A stretch of DNA of 48,257 nucleotides, taken from positions 1 to 48,257 of the forward strand of contig QAML01000084.1 of the NCBI GenBank assembly GCA_003150315.1, written 5' to 3'. Origin of the DNA: Prevotellaceae bacterium (GTDB taxonomy: Bacteria; Bacteroidota; Bacteroidia; Bacteroidales; Bacteroidaceae). The notes beneath the pieces were generated by a model. It had not been told where the DNA came from, ran no database searches, and worked only from the letters and a program-made list of their open reading frames with translations. Positions 7,326 through 14,321 of this stretch are shown here, one piece after another; the stretch's first letter is position 1, and each line of letters begins with the position of its first letter. Made by a program: the position numbers and the translations under genes.

Positions 7326-7983
7326 ACATACAAGGATTATACACCTTCGGAACTTCTACATTCAATTCTACAATAAGAGGTTCCGGTATGGTCATTCCGT
7401 AGGATTTTTCAGTGAGTTTTACGACCTCCTCATCCGTGAAAATGGGAGGTTTCACCGAATTTTCAGTAATTGTCCATCCACAATTCAGTAAGTTTTTGTG
7501 TATAAATCTGTGGCACAAAAGATTAAGTAGGTGTCCTTGCACATCGGCCACAACTTCCTCTATTGTATCGCCCCTACCGAAAAAGTATCTCGTCGCTGGG
7601 CAATAACTGCAATAAGCGTTCCCCCATTCATTTTTGTCGGTAGCGAATGCTACTATTTTCACTCGTACTCTCATAGAGCGTTCTTGCTGTTCCAGAGTAT
7701 CGGAGTGTCCTATCGCAGCGAGTGTCTTGAATAAACCAACGTTGCATCCGCAGTCGATACCGTTGTCAGGACGATATAACAGACACTCCACAAAATCGGT
7801 TTCGGCACGTGTAGACACCATTATGTACGGTATAAGCGGGCTACTAATAGCGCTTCGCGCATTAAAGCATCCGACGCAGTAGGTGTACCCGATACTTTCG
7901 AGCCATGAAACAAGCTTCGTGCGTTCCTCAATATCCGTGGTACGCACAAAGCAAGGGGCCGATAATTTTACGGACGTCCTCAT
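7261..7983 (-). CDS. Hypothetical protein (240 aa), Cys-rich N-terminal half
   Basis: No family recognised. The N-terminal 130 residues contain several Cys (YCVGCFN, DCGCNVG, YCSYCP). The central part (TIEEVVADVQGHL) resembles the helix of HicB-type proteins only vaguely. Its last 22 codons overlap the next gene's start region, unusual for this genome, so the true end or a frameshift should be kept in mind. Confidence 0.65.
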   Translation of the reverse strand: MRTSVKLSAPCFVRTTDIEERTKLVSWLESIGYTYCVGCFNARSAISSPLIPYIMVSTRAETDFVECLLYRPDNGIDCGCNVGLFKTLAAIGHSDTLEQQERSMRVRVKIVAFATDKNEWGNAYCSYCPATRYFFGRGDTIEEVVADVQGHLLNLLCHRFIHKNLLNCGWTITENSVKPPIFTDEEVVKLTEKSYGMTIPEPLIVELNVEVPKVYNPCMYDETGNKYRTIETASGTGCSR

Positions 7984-7989
7984 AGACGT

Positions 7990-8157
7990 TTACCTAAGTC
8001 TGATGGGAGATTTCACCATGCGCCTCACGATATGATCCTGATAGTCGTCACGGGACAACTGGGCGGCAGCGAGGTCTTCGTCCGTAATAGGCCAAACGAA
8101 CCTCTTGGAAGTAACCCAAATGGGTATCCAGAGGAAATAAATCGTTGTCACCGCCAC
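7990..8157 (-). CDS. Small ORF (55 aa) with GTG start
   Basis: It reads MAVTTIYFLWIPIWVTS, then a charged tail with ITDEDLAAAQLSRDD and ends KSPIRLR. A hydrophobic N-terminal helix and acidic/basic tail look protein-like. The frame fills the gap between the adhesin gene and the gene starting at 7983, with 6 bases to spare. GTG is the only usable start. Function unknown; small membrane protein likely. Confidence 0.5.
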   Translation of the reverse strand: MAVTTIYFLWIPIWVTSKRFVWPITDEDLAAAQLSRDDYQDHIVRRMVKSPIRLR

Positions 8158-8164
8158 CCCATAG

Positions 8165-8215
8165 TTATGGGGGAGTTTTAACGTAACTTACCTGTTTCTC
8201 AAATAATGCTTTCAT
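8165..8215 (-). other. Possible 16-codon leader ORF
   Basis: ATG at 8215 opens MKALFEKQVSYVKTPP and stops at 8165, 16 bases after the adhesin stop and just before the GTG ORF. It may be a translation-coupling leader or chance. Confidence 0.25.
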
Positions 8216-8231
8216 GTTGCTGTGTATTTGG

Positions 8232-9238
8232 TTAGTCAATTTGCCATTCAAGTGTCCACACCGGGGATGAATTCCTACCGGATATGTCCATTCGTATCTC
8301 GTTGAATATGGTTCCGTCAGTAGTATTACCCAGAGCGTCCCACGTCGTAAACGGCTTCGACACGCAGGCGATTCTTCCCGGGGTGCATACTTTCCGGTAT
8401 CCGTTGAACACGATGACGAATACCTTCTTCTCCGCAAACGTACTTTCCGAGTTGAAGGGAGCAGTAGCGAACATAAATCCGAACACCGTAACATAAGACG
8501 TCTTGTAATCCGCCGGATTGTCATTGAACGTTGCGTCTGCGATACAATTAGCGCACAGTATCCTGAACCTCTCCTGTGAGTTAGAACCACTGTGGTTAGG
8601 TCGCCAACCTCCGTAGTTAAGAGCTATCGCCAACAGTGACCCGAGGTTCATATCCGAGGCGTCAGGTCTTTTATAACCCGAATACGGAGTAGTGACACTA
8701 CTTATCGGAGCGACAGCCCACACGTCGCTCCAATCGATGTTTTCCGGGACACTGATCGTTACCGCAGTGCCGAACTTGGACAGATTAGAACGTATTTGCG
8801 CCTCCGTGTATCCCATGAACTCATCCCACGGCATGAATACCGTATTCAACGGAGCGCCGTAGAAGTTTATCTTGGGCTTGGTTAGTGTCGTCATATCGAA
8901 TATGATGACGTACTTTACCCCGTCCTTCGTCTTACTTTTCAGAGCGACACCGAAGGAGTATCCAATCTCTAAGACCCCAAGCTTGTTAGACATATCAAAG
9001 AACCGCGCCCTTCCGGCGAGTACCGCCGAAGACAGATACTTCAACAAGTTCTGCGTAGTCGACGCATCGAACGCCATGTTGGAGTCCGTCGGAACCGGTA
9101 CCTCGGAGGACACATCCTGATTCAGAAACAATCGTGCTATCTGATTCAGGGAAACTTTTTCAGTGTCCGAGACCTGTAACGTTTCGTCACCGGTTAACGA
9201 TTCAGAGAGAGAGAGTCGATGTCTACGAATTGTGGCAT
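8232..9238 (-). CDS. Tail adhesin / receptor-binding protein, phase-OFF frameshift in a (CT)6 tract
   Basis: The ATG at 9238 starts MPQFVDIDSL, the same N-terminal anchor as the adhesins at 15358 (MPKFVDINSL) and 17429. After 11 codons the frame meets (CT)6 and terminates after 14 aa. Removing one CT unit restores MPQFVDIDSLSESLTGDETL joined to QVSDTEKVSL and then to the 300-aa body (open frame 8232-9203), which aligns with QVSATQKL and QVSSTHKI in the paralogues. The body ends in a repeat seen in them too (NEIRMDISG...WTLEW). As written the gene is OFF; with 5 or 8 units it would be ON. A sequencing error in the tract is the alternative. Confidence 0.8.
9204..9215 (-). repeat. (CT)6 tract inside adhesin start
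   Basis: Six CT units on the minus strand at codons 8 to 12 of the adhesin. In-frame reading needs n = 5 or 8; the window shows n = 6. Typical contingency-locus geometry. Confidence 0.85.
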
Positions 9239-9268
9239 AGTCGTTATCTTTTGGTTAGACTTACACCG

Positions 9269-9276
9269 TAAAGATA
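9269..9276 (-). promoter_or_regulatory. Possible -7 box for the adhesin gene
   Basis: TATCTTTA on the minus strand matches TAnnTTTG except for the last base, about 30 bases upstream of the ATG at 9238. No -33 TTTG is visible. Weak call. Confidence 0.3.
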
Positions 9277-9291
9277 GTCATTATTTGTTCT

Positions 9292-9528
9292 CTATCTACT
9301 GTGGTAGATATAATCTCCGTCACTTCCCAGCGGAAACACCAGTGCGTAGGGACTTAGAGTATTCGGTTTTCTATGTTCGTCACCCTCGTAATAGTACGTC
9401 ACACCGAACATATCCGCCGAGGCACAAACATACACAGCGAACCCGCTACTCGTCTTGAACCGTTCACCGCTCCGCAAATCCATCGCGAATACCGCAGCGT
9501 AGGTTTGTCGTCCTCCCGATGATCTCAT
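9292..9528 (-). CDS. Hypothetical small protein (78 aa)
   Basis: No family recognised. Mostly beta in appearance (FAVYVCASADMFGVTYYYEG). Two bases separate it from the upstream gene, so it is part of the same small operon (10107 to 9292). Confidence 0.55.
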   Translation of the reverse strand: MRSSGGRQTYAAVFAMDLRSGERFKTSSGFAVYVCASADMFGVTYYYEGDEHRKPNTLSPYALVFPLGSDGDYIYHSR

Positions 9529-9530
9529 AG

Positions 9531-9764
9531 CTATCGATTCTCGTTGACGTAGTATTTCTCGACCACGGGATAATGCTCCCCGTCGTGAAAGTCTTCAACT
9601 ACTTTACCGAACACGGTACCGTCCCGGAATTTGAATTCCGTAGTGTGTGGGTACCAGTGTCCCGGTTCCTTCGTCTCGGGGCGTACCAGTACGTCGAGTT
9701 TGCCCTCATTGATGATCCCAAAGAATTCATCCTTCGTTACTTCCTTCATGGTTGTATAGTTCAT
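9531..9764 (-). CDS. Hypothetical small protein (77 aa)
   Basis: No family recognised; acidic, with aromatic and His residues near the C-terminus. An internal ATG at 9749 (MKEVTKDEF) may be the true start, which reduces the overlap with the upstream gene from 38 to 23 bases. Confidence 0.6.
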   Translation of the reverse strand: MNYTTMKEVTKDEFFGIINEGKLDVLVRPETKEPGHWYPHTTEFKFRDGTVFGKVVEDFHDGEHYPVVEKYYVNENR

Positions 9765-10107
9765 TGAATTTTCGGCGCAGTTTACCGGCGCTTCTTCTAT
9801 TTACTTCGATCATGGCTGCCAGTGCACGTGCGGACATATCCGTCTTGACGGACAACACATACATCGCCATGAATATCTTCCGCAGCGGCAGACGTATACC
9901 GGAATAGACTGTCCCGGTCAATATCCTGAACAGTTTTCGGCATTCAGCGCATCGGAACTGCCCGTTCGTATACCGATAGACTTTTCGGTCATTCCCGCAG
10001 TAGGGGCACTTCACCTTCCCCTTCCACACTTCATCGATAAGATATTTTCGGCAGGCTCTTTCATTGGGGAAGCGCCTTCGGAATTTTTCCAGAATTTCGT
10101 TCTTCAT
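9727..10107 (-). CDS. IS1595-type transposase N-terminal zinc-ribbon/HTH protein without catalytic domain
   Basis: 126 aa. VKCPYCGNDRKVYRYTNGQF followed by RCAECRKLFRILTGTVYSG is the zinc ribbon and start region of IS1595/ISXO2-like transposases, then a helical HTH-like segment (MSARALAAMIEVNRRSAGKL). The protein ends there: the DDE nuclease domain is absent and no remnant follows, because the next genes are unrelated. It may be a domesticated DNA-binding protein. Promoter at 10238-10269. Confidence 0.72.
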   Translation of the reverse strand: MKNEILEKFRRRFPNERACRKYLIDEVWKGKVKCPYCGNDRKVYRYTNGQFRCAECRKLFRILTGTVYSGIRLPLRKIFMAMYVLSVKTDMSARALAAMIEVNRRSAGKLRRKFNELYNHEGSNEG

Positions 10108-10215
10108 AACGGGGTCGGTTAAAAATACGGGAACTTAGCCGCACCGTATAAACCCGTAACACCCGATGACATGAAGACCCCGATTCTGTTGTGCGGACGA
10201 GAACCGGCAGAAGTT

Positions 10216-10241
10216 TTTGTATGTGCAGCTACACATACAAA
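10216..10241. repeat. 10-bp stem inverted repeat at gene end
   Basis: TTTGTATGTG and CACATACAAA with a 6-base loop span the stop codon of the gene at 10229 and touch the -7 box at 10238. It could end one transcript or bind a regulator of the next promoter. No T-run follows on the minus strand. Confidence 0.6.
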
Positions 10242-10555
10242 TATAGCGACGATAACACAGAATCGCAAATGATCCAGTACCAGCTTCGCTTCTCATGAAA
10301 CGTAACAGACCGCGTTTTCGATCGGAACAGACCGAGCGAGTACAGTAGGTTCTTCGCTCTCCACTCACGTACCAGCGACTTCTCCGTTCGTGTCCATACC
10401 GCATTGAACGGCAGGGAACCCTCTCGAAGCGCCTCTATGATACGGTGCATATCGTGCGCGCTCGTTATCTGATAGGAATCCATAATTTCACACCGCAGCT
10501 GTCCCAGATCGGCGAACAGTACGTTCTCGGCCCATGCAAGGCAAACTTTTCCCAT
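10229..10555 (-). CDS. Conserved phage hypothetical (108 aa)
   Basis: The C-terminal half (RAKNLLYSLGLFRSKTR, then WYWIICDSVLSSLYLYV) has the pattern of a small phage family with a hydrophobic end. Function unknown. Its stop lies inside a hairpin and its ATG is next to the LicD stop. Confidence 0.65.
   Translation of the reverse strand: MGKVCLAWAENVLFADLGQLRCEIMDSYQITSAHDMHRIIEALREGSLPFNAVWTRTEKSLVREWRAKNLLYSLGLFRSKTRSVTFHEKRSWYWIICDSVLSSLYLYV
10238..10269 (-). promoter_or_regulatory. Consensus promoter for the 9727 operon
   Basis: TTTG (10269-10266), exactly 20 bases, TATATTTG (10245-10238) on the minus strand. It lies inside the end of the upstream gene and would give a leader of about 125 bases before the ATG at 10107. 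Confidence 0.75.
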
Positions 10556-11439
10556 TACAGTCTATCGTATGTTTTAGGGTTAGTCTTATAGGATTCCGAG
10601 AAATTCACCAGCAGCTCCCCGTGTTGACTTGCACCCATTATAGGTGTCATGAAATCGTCTCCGTAGATAAGACGGAGCGCTTTCTGATACAACCCCGGAA
10701 CCGGACACAGCATGTTCTCGAACGGAAGATACTCCACCATTTCATAATGCTCCTTTCGTTTCACACTGTTCTTGTTCCCGGGAAATGCGAGGGTAGCCGC
10801 AACCGATGTCCTCTCGTATTTGTACATTTTTCGGAGCGTCTCGTACTTCTGTTTAAGGTAGTCTATACGACCGCGCTCTTGATAGTCATCCCGAGAGAAC
10901 TTCCACCAGCGGTTCATGAGCATTTTCATCTCTATCTGGATAAGAGATAGCTGGTACAGAAACCGATCCTGTTCCTTAGTATCCTCCGGTACGTTGTCCA
11001 GCGGGAAAATATCGATGAAGATACCCTGATTGAACGGGAAATGCGCCTCTGCGTCACCACGCAGAATGCACGTAGTATCGGTCTTCCTGAGTTTCGCGTG
11101 GCAATAGATCGACCGATCCGTCTCGTTCGTTTGCAGGAACAACGGTTCCGGTAATTCCGACAGGCACACCTTTATAAACTCGTCGTAGTCCTCTCTGAAC
11201 ATAACCACGTCTATATCGTCGTCCCACGGAATAAAACCGGCATGTCTTACAGCACCGAGCAAACTGCCGCCATCCAGAAACCACCGTATAGCATGCTTCT
11301 TGCATATCCGTGCGAGATTGTGCAGCAGTTCAAGTTCCGTAGCCCACAATTTTTTTCGGTTCTCCGATACGAAAAAACCGTGTCGTATCTCTCCCTCGAA
11401 GTAATTCGCGGGAAACGTTAACTTCTCCATGTTATTCAT
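10555..11439 (-). CDS. LicD-family phosphotransferase
   Basis: 294 aa. The nucleotidyltransferase-fold core is intact: FLDGGSLLGAVRHAGFIPWD followed by DDIDVVM (residues 54-80). LicD proteins transfer a phospho-group such as phosphocholine or ribitol phosphate from a CDP-activated donor onto glycans. The ATG overlaps the end of the IspD-like gene by 8 bases, and that enzyme could make the CDP donor. The acceptor could be a host surface glycan, a phage structural glycan or a modified base; the sequence does not say. Confidence 0.88.
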   Translation of the reverse strand: MNNMEKLTFPANYFEGEIRHGFFVSENRKKLWATELELLHNLARICKKHAIRWFLDGGSLLGAVRHAGFIPWDDDIDVVMFREDYDEFIKVCLSELPEPLFLQTNETDRSIYCHAKLRKTDTTCILRGDAEAHFPFNQGIFIDIFPLDNVPEDTKEQDRFLYQLSLIQIEMKMLMNRWWKFSRDDYQERGRIDYLKQKYETLRKMYKYERTSVAATLAFPGNKNSVKRKEHYEMVEYLPFENMLCPVPGLYQKALRLIYGDDFMTPIMGASQHGELLVNFSESYKTNPKTYDRL

Positions 11440-12130
11440 GTGTAAGCAATATTGCGGCCATAGACAGATCGTCCGCCGTGGTTATTTTGAAATTCCGTGT
11501 CGTAGACTCTACGAAACGTGTATCGTGATACATCGCCTCGTATACATCCGAAGCGGTCAGGTAGTCCTCGAAGGTTCCATTACGAACTACTCTCTCGTAT
11601 GCCTCGTTCAATCTCGAAAGATCGAACACCATCGGAGTTTGCAGTCTCCACAGAACCTCCCGTTCGTATACCGGTCGTATATACAGACCATCGGGTCTTC
11701 GTATCGTTTCAACCGTTTCAATGTACGGAACCACCGCGGCGCGGTTAGCGTCATTTTCGCACATTCTCGTGCATTTAATCGCGATCGACGGGGAAAACAA
11801 TGGACGTACACCATCGTGCACGGCAACAACCGCAAATGTGGTTTCGTCACGAATATACCCCGCAGCGTGAGATACCCCGATGTAACGGGATTCATTCGCC
11901 GTAAGACCTCCCGGTATATAGTCTACTCTCGGATCATCCGTAAGCATGTCACGATACGTGGCAAACCCCTTAGCCGGAAGCGCTACTATTACACGGTCAT
12001 ACCCGATTTCGAGAAACTTCCTGATGGAATACTCTACGATGGTACTGCCGCCTACTTTGATGAACTGTTTCGGCAGGGAATGTCCCACACGTGTACCTTG
12101 ACCGGCCGCCGTTATGACTGCAATACGCAT
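11432..12130 (-). CDS. IspD/TarI-like CTP-dependent cytidylyltransferase
   Basis: 232 aa. Family motifs in order: AAGQGTRVGHSLPKQF (CTP-binding loop), VHDGVRPLF (HDxxRP), LQTPMVFDL, and NFKITTADDL near the end. It would make a CDP-alcohol from CTP and a polyol phosphate. IspD uses methylerythritol 4-phosphate and TarI ribitol 5-phosphate. Coupling to LicD argues for the TarI-type role, but substrate specificity cannot be read reliably from the sequence. Confidence 0.88.
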   Translation of the reverse strand: MRIAVITAAGQGTRVGHSLPKQFIKVGGSTIVEYSIRKFLEIGYDRVIVALPAKGFATYRDMLTDDPRVDYIPGGLTANESRYIGVSHAAGYIRDETTFAVVAVHDGVRPLFSPSIAIKCTRMCENDANRAAVVPYIETVETIRRPDGLYIRPVYEREVLWRLQTPMVFDLSRLNEAYERVVRNGTFEDYLTASDVYEAMYHDTRFVESTTRNFKITTADDLSMAAILLTHE

Positions 12131-12132
12131 AG

Positions 12133-12558
12133 CTACTGTTTCTCAGACCGCCAGATACCGAATTGCGCAGCTATGCCGTAGGCCAGAGCATCGTAGTATT
12201 CTTCGAATAACGGCGTATGTGTGCACGCGGCAACTTTGAAAGCCACATAGTAACCCCGAACGATAGGCACCGAATCGGTAACGGCTTTATCATTGATGCA
12301 GGCCATCCACGACCATACCCCGTGAGGGTCGGTTAATATGGGTGCACAGTACACATTCACCTTCTTTTCCTCACGGAGCCAACGTTGAATCTGCTCCAAA
12401 GTAGGAATCGGGACAACCCCGTCGGGAACACTGTCAAGCGTTTCTCTCTCGGCATACAAAACGGGAGCCTTAACGGTTACTCCCGCAGAACACGGTCTGT
12501 CGAAACCCCAGTACATCGCCATCTTGGCGAGGTCGGGCGTAGCATACGATTTGTCCAT
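12133..12558 (-). CDS. Conserved phage hypothetical (141 aa)
   Basis: The segment IPTLEQIQRWLREEKKVNV is typical of short conserved proteins in Bacteroidota phages and prophages; its function is unknown. Two bases separate it from the IspD-like gene, so it heads that three-gene unit. Confidence 0.7.
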   Translation of the reverse strand: MDKSYATPDLAKMAMYWGFDRPCSAGVTVKAPVLYAERETLDSVPDGVVPIPTLEQIQRWLREEKKVNVYCAPILTDPHGVWSWMACINDKAVTDSVPIVRGYYVAFKVAACTHTPLFEEYYDALAYGIAAQFGIWRSEKQ

Positions 12559-12575
12559 AGTGTATTTGTTGAATG

Positions 12576-12652
12576 TGGTGGGCCTTACAGGGTTCGAACC
12601 TGTGACCTGCTGATTATGAGTCAGCTACTCTAACCGACTGAGTTAAAGGCCC
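12576..12652 (-). tRNA. tRNA with CAT anticodon (Met, or Ile2)
   Basis: Acceptor GGGCCTT/AAGGCCC, anticodon loop CTCATAA on a GCTGA/TCAGC stem, T-arm ACAGG-TTCGAAC-CTGT, discriminator A and an encoded CCA end. Met is the default reading; a CAU tRNA can also be tRNA-Ile2 if the C is modified to lysidine. Confidence 0.92.
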
Positions 12653-12721
12653 TTAAAAAGGGGGAGGGAGCATTTCACCCCTCACCTATCCCGTCATTGA
12701 CAGGCAAGCACTATTCTTATA

Positions 12722-12811
12722 CTACCCCTTGTCAAAGAAGTCTGTCGGTTCGTCTTCATACTTCCAGTGAACGTCTTTACGTATGAAAAGCAAGCTCTCC
12801 TTAGCAGGCAT
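12722..12811 (-). CDS. Micro-ORF (29 aa) between two tRNAs
   Basis: MPAKESLLFIRKDVHWKYED then EPTDFFDKG. ATG at 12811, TAG at 12722. The residue mix (charged, aromatic, no low complexity) looks protein-like. It lies alone between the tRNA-Met and tRNA-Gln genes. Function unknown; too short for certainty. Confidence 0.45.
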   Translation of the reverse strand: MPAKESLLFIRKDVHWKYEDEPTDFFDKG

Positions 12812-12846
12812 ATTCACAGCTTATAAAACGAGACCGACTTAAATAG

Positions 12847-12917
12847 TCGAGCTATCGGGACTCGAACCCAAAATTTCAGAACCAAAATCTGACGTGTTAC
12901 CATTACACCATAGCTCA
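12847..12917 (-). tRNA. tRNA-Gln (TTG)
   Basis: Acceptor TGAGCTA/TAGCTCG (first pair U-G; U1 is usual for tRNA-Gln), anticodon stem TCAGA/TCTGA with loop TTTTGGT, T-loop TTCGAGT. The 3' CCA is not encoded. Confidence 0.92.
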
Positions 12918-12922
12918 ATAAA

Positions 12923-13025
12923 GACCGGAGATTCGGATACCGCGGATTTCACAATAGACGGCACCCTCGAAAAATTCCCATGAATGAAAAACGCTGTAAC
13001 TCAAATGCACATAGCATCTCCGGTC
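12923..13025. repeat. 10-bp inverted repeat flanking a gene-free 83-base gap
   Basis: GACCGGAGAT (12923-12932) and its exact reverse complement ATCTCCGGTC (13016-13025) bracket the space between tRNA-Gln and the gene ending at 13024. No ORF longer than about ten codons is inside. Could be a processed RNA, a tRNA leader structure or a terminator-like fold. Confidence 0.5.
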
Positions 13026-13299
13026 AGAACAGTATCTTGACTGCAAGAAGGATTCCGTTCACCAGAACAAACGCTGCGGCGCATCCTATTGCCTGTGCGT
13101 ATAGATCGTACCAGTTTATCTGTTTGCACAGAAGGTAGTTTCTGAACTGGTACCCCACGCAGAACGATATACCCACACATACGCCCCAGATGAACGACAG
13201 AACGAAAGTAGCGAGCATGCCCTCCCAGCGGTTTCCTTTCAGCAAGTCGGACCCTTTCAAAGATTCGATCCACGCATTGACCTTCTCTCTAAGATTCAT
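13024..13299 (-). CDS. Small two-helix membrane protein (91 aa)
   Basis: Charged N-terminus (NLREKVNAWIESLKGSDLL), one membrane helix at about residues 28-48 and a second at the C-terminal end. No family recognised; topology is compatible with a holin but there is no lysin beside it. Overlaps the upstream gene by 4 bases. Confidence 0.65.
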   Translation of the reverse strand: MNLREKVNAWIESLKGSDLLKGNRWEGMLATFVLSFIWGVCVGISFCVGYQFRNYLLCKQINWYDLYAQAIGCAAAFVLVNGILLAVKILF

Positions 13300-13601
13300 A
13301 ACGCATATATTTGTTCTACGATGGAATCGACGTCGACGTCTTTTCCTTGCAGAGATTTCCTAAGGATCATGGATACCTGCTTCGCGGACACTTCCCTGTC
13401 CTCTATCGTAGGGATAACCGAGAACAGCATTTTGTCCTCCTTGCAGTAGTCCTTGCTGAACCCGATTTTGACCGTCTTGGACACGTCGTGAAACCAAACG
13501 ATACCTTTCGTCTCTACCCCGATCGTCGCGGGACGAATGGTAGTTTCCGTCTTGGTCTCTATGTTTCGGAGGTACAACCCTTCCCTGATTCGTATATCCA
13601 T
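13296..13601 (-). CDS. Hypothetical protein (101 aa)
   Basis: No family recognised. Start at MDIRIREG (13601) because a -7 box (TATCTTTG, 13613-13606) lies immediately upstream and would be inside the longer frame. Several Lys/Asp-rich strands and a C-terminal helix (VDVDSIVEQIYAL). Confidence 0.65.
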   Translation of the reverse strand: MDIRIREGLYLRNIETKTETTIRPATIGVETKGIVWFHDVSKTVKIGFSKDYCKEDKMLFSVIPTIEDREVSAKQVSMILRKSLQGKDVDVDSIVEQIYAL

Positions 13602-13605
13602 GTGG

Positions 13606-13613
13606 CAAAGATA
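13606..13613 (-). promoter_or_regulatory. Promoter -7 box
   Basis: TATCTTTG on the minus strand fits TAnnTTTG, a few bases before the ATG at 13601. The -33 element is not obvious at normal spacing. Confidence 0.4.
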
Positions 13614-13725
13614 GAAAATTTCGTTGAAAAATCCGAGGGTATCGGACGATTGCGGAACATTCAATAGCCGTTTGGGGGTCTTGCAGAGAATGTTAAATCG
13701 GTTCGTTTTCTTCCCCACCCTCGGA

Positions 13726-13986
13726 TTATATGTCCTCGTTGAAGTAATCATCGGAGATGATCCCGTGCAAATGGGGAAACCGGTAGGACTTCTTCATCAA
13801 TTTTCGTTCGAACTCCTTTCTCTCGGCGATGTACTCCATAACGTCGTCGATCGTCCCGAAATACCGGTATTCGGATTTGAGCACCTGCTTTATGTTCTCC
13901 CCACTGGCGTAGTCGGGGACATTCGTACACGTATTCAATTGTAGTAAGGTGTTATTTTCAGACGTATCTGACCGCTGGCATAGCAA
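13726..13986 (-). CDS. Hypothetical small protein (up to 86 aa)
   Basis: No family recognised; a helical, charged middle (VMEYIAERKEFERKLMKKS) and an acidic end. The ATG at 13986 overlaps the upstream gene by 52 bases. A TTG at 13938 would give the 4-base TTGA overlap usual in this genome and a 70-aa product, so the start is uncertain. Confidence 0.55.
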   Translation of the reverse strand: MLCQRSDTSENNTLLQLNTCTNVPDYASGENIKQVLKSEYRYFGTIDDVMEYIAERKEFERKLMKKSYRFPHLHGIISDDYFNEDI

Positions 13987-14180
13987 GACTGACGCATAAG
14001 TTCCTTCTTCTTATACACCAGTAATCCGTATTGATGCGGCAAAGCCGACTGTATTACCTCCTCATGGGTACCGGTAACAGCGACCAATCGATACCCCGCG
14101 GGTTTCTGCTTCGCAGAATTTTCGGTCGAAGGCATCCGTCCGTACTTGGACAAGATACCGAATCTGGTCTTGTCGTCCAT
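13935..14180 (-). CDS. Hypothetical small protein (81 aa)
   Basis: No family recognised. Start at MDDKTRFG (14180), the first ATG downstream of a consensus promoter at 14205-14236. The C-terminal half is Lys/Arg-rich. Confidence 0.6.
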   Translation of the reverse strand: MDDKTRFGILSKYGRMPSTENSAKQKPAGYRLVAVTGTHEEVIQSALPHQYGLLVYKKKELMRQSCYASGQIRLKITPYYN

Positions 14181-14204
14181 AGGCTGTTTCGTATTGGTGT
14201 TGAA

Positions 14205-14236
14205 CAAATATAGACAAAAGCGATTTAATTTCCAAA
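14205..14236 (-). promoter_or_regulatory. Consensus promoter
   Basis: TTTG (14236-14233), exactly 20 bases, TATATTTG (14212-14205) on the minus strand, with the -33 box in the extended form CGTTTGGAAAT shared by other promoters here. Leader to the ATG at 14180 is about 20 bases. Confidence 0.8.
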
Positions 14237-14252
14237 CGGCCAAAATGAAAAT

Positions 14253-14277
14253 GGGTGCCTCCGAGAAAGAGACACCC
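14253..14277 (-). terminator. Rho-independent terminator after the adhesin block
   Basis: GGGTG...CACCC stem, extended by further pairs, followed on the minus strand by ATTTTCATTTTG. It closes the tail-adhesin operon just upstream of the promoter at 14205-14236. Confidence 0.75.
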
Positions 14278-14321
14278 TTCGAAAACGGAACGATATGTTG
14301 AGGGCTTTCGCCTCCTCAGAG

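Noticed and set aside
12653..12720. GC-rich foldable segment upstream of tRNA-Met as a terminator
   Set aside because: A GAGGG/CCCTC stem with T5 exists, but the stem is short and the T-run abuts the tRNA 5' end, so I do not call it.
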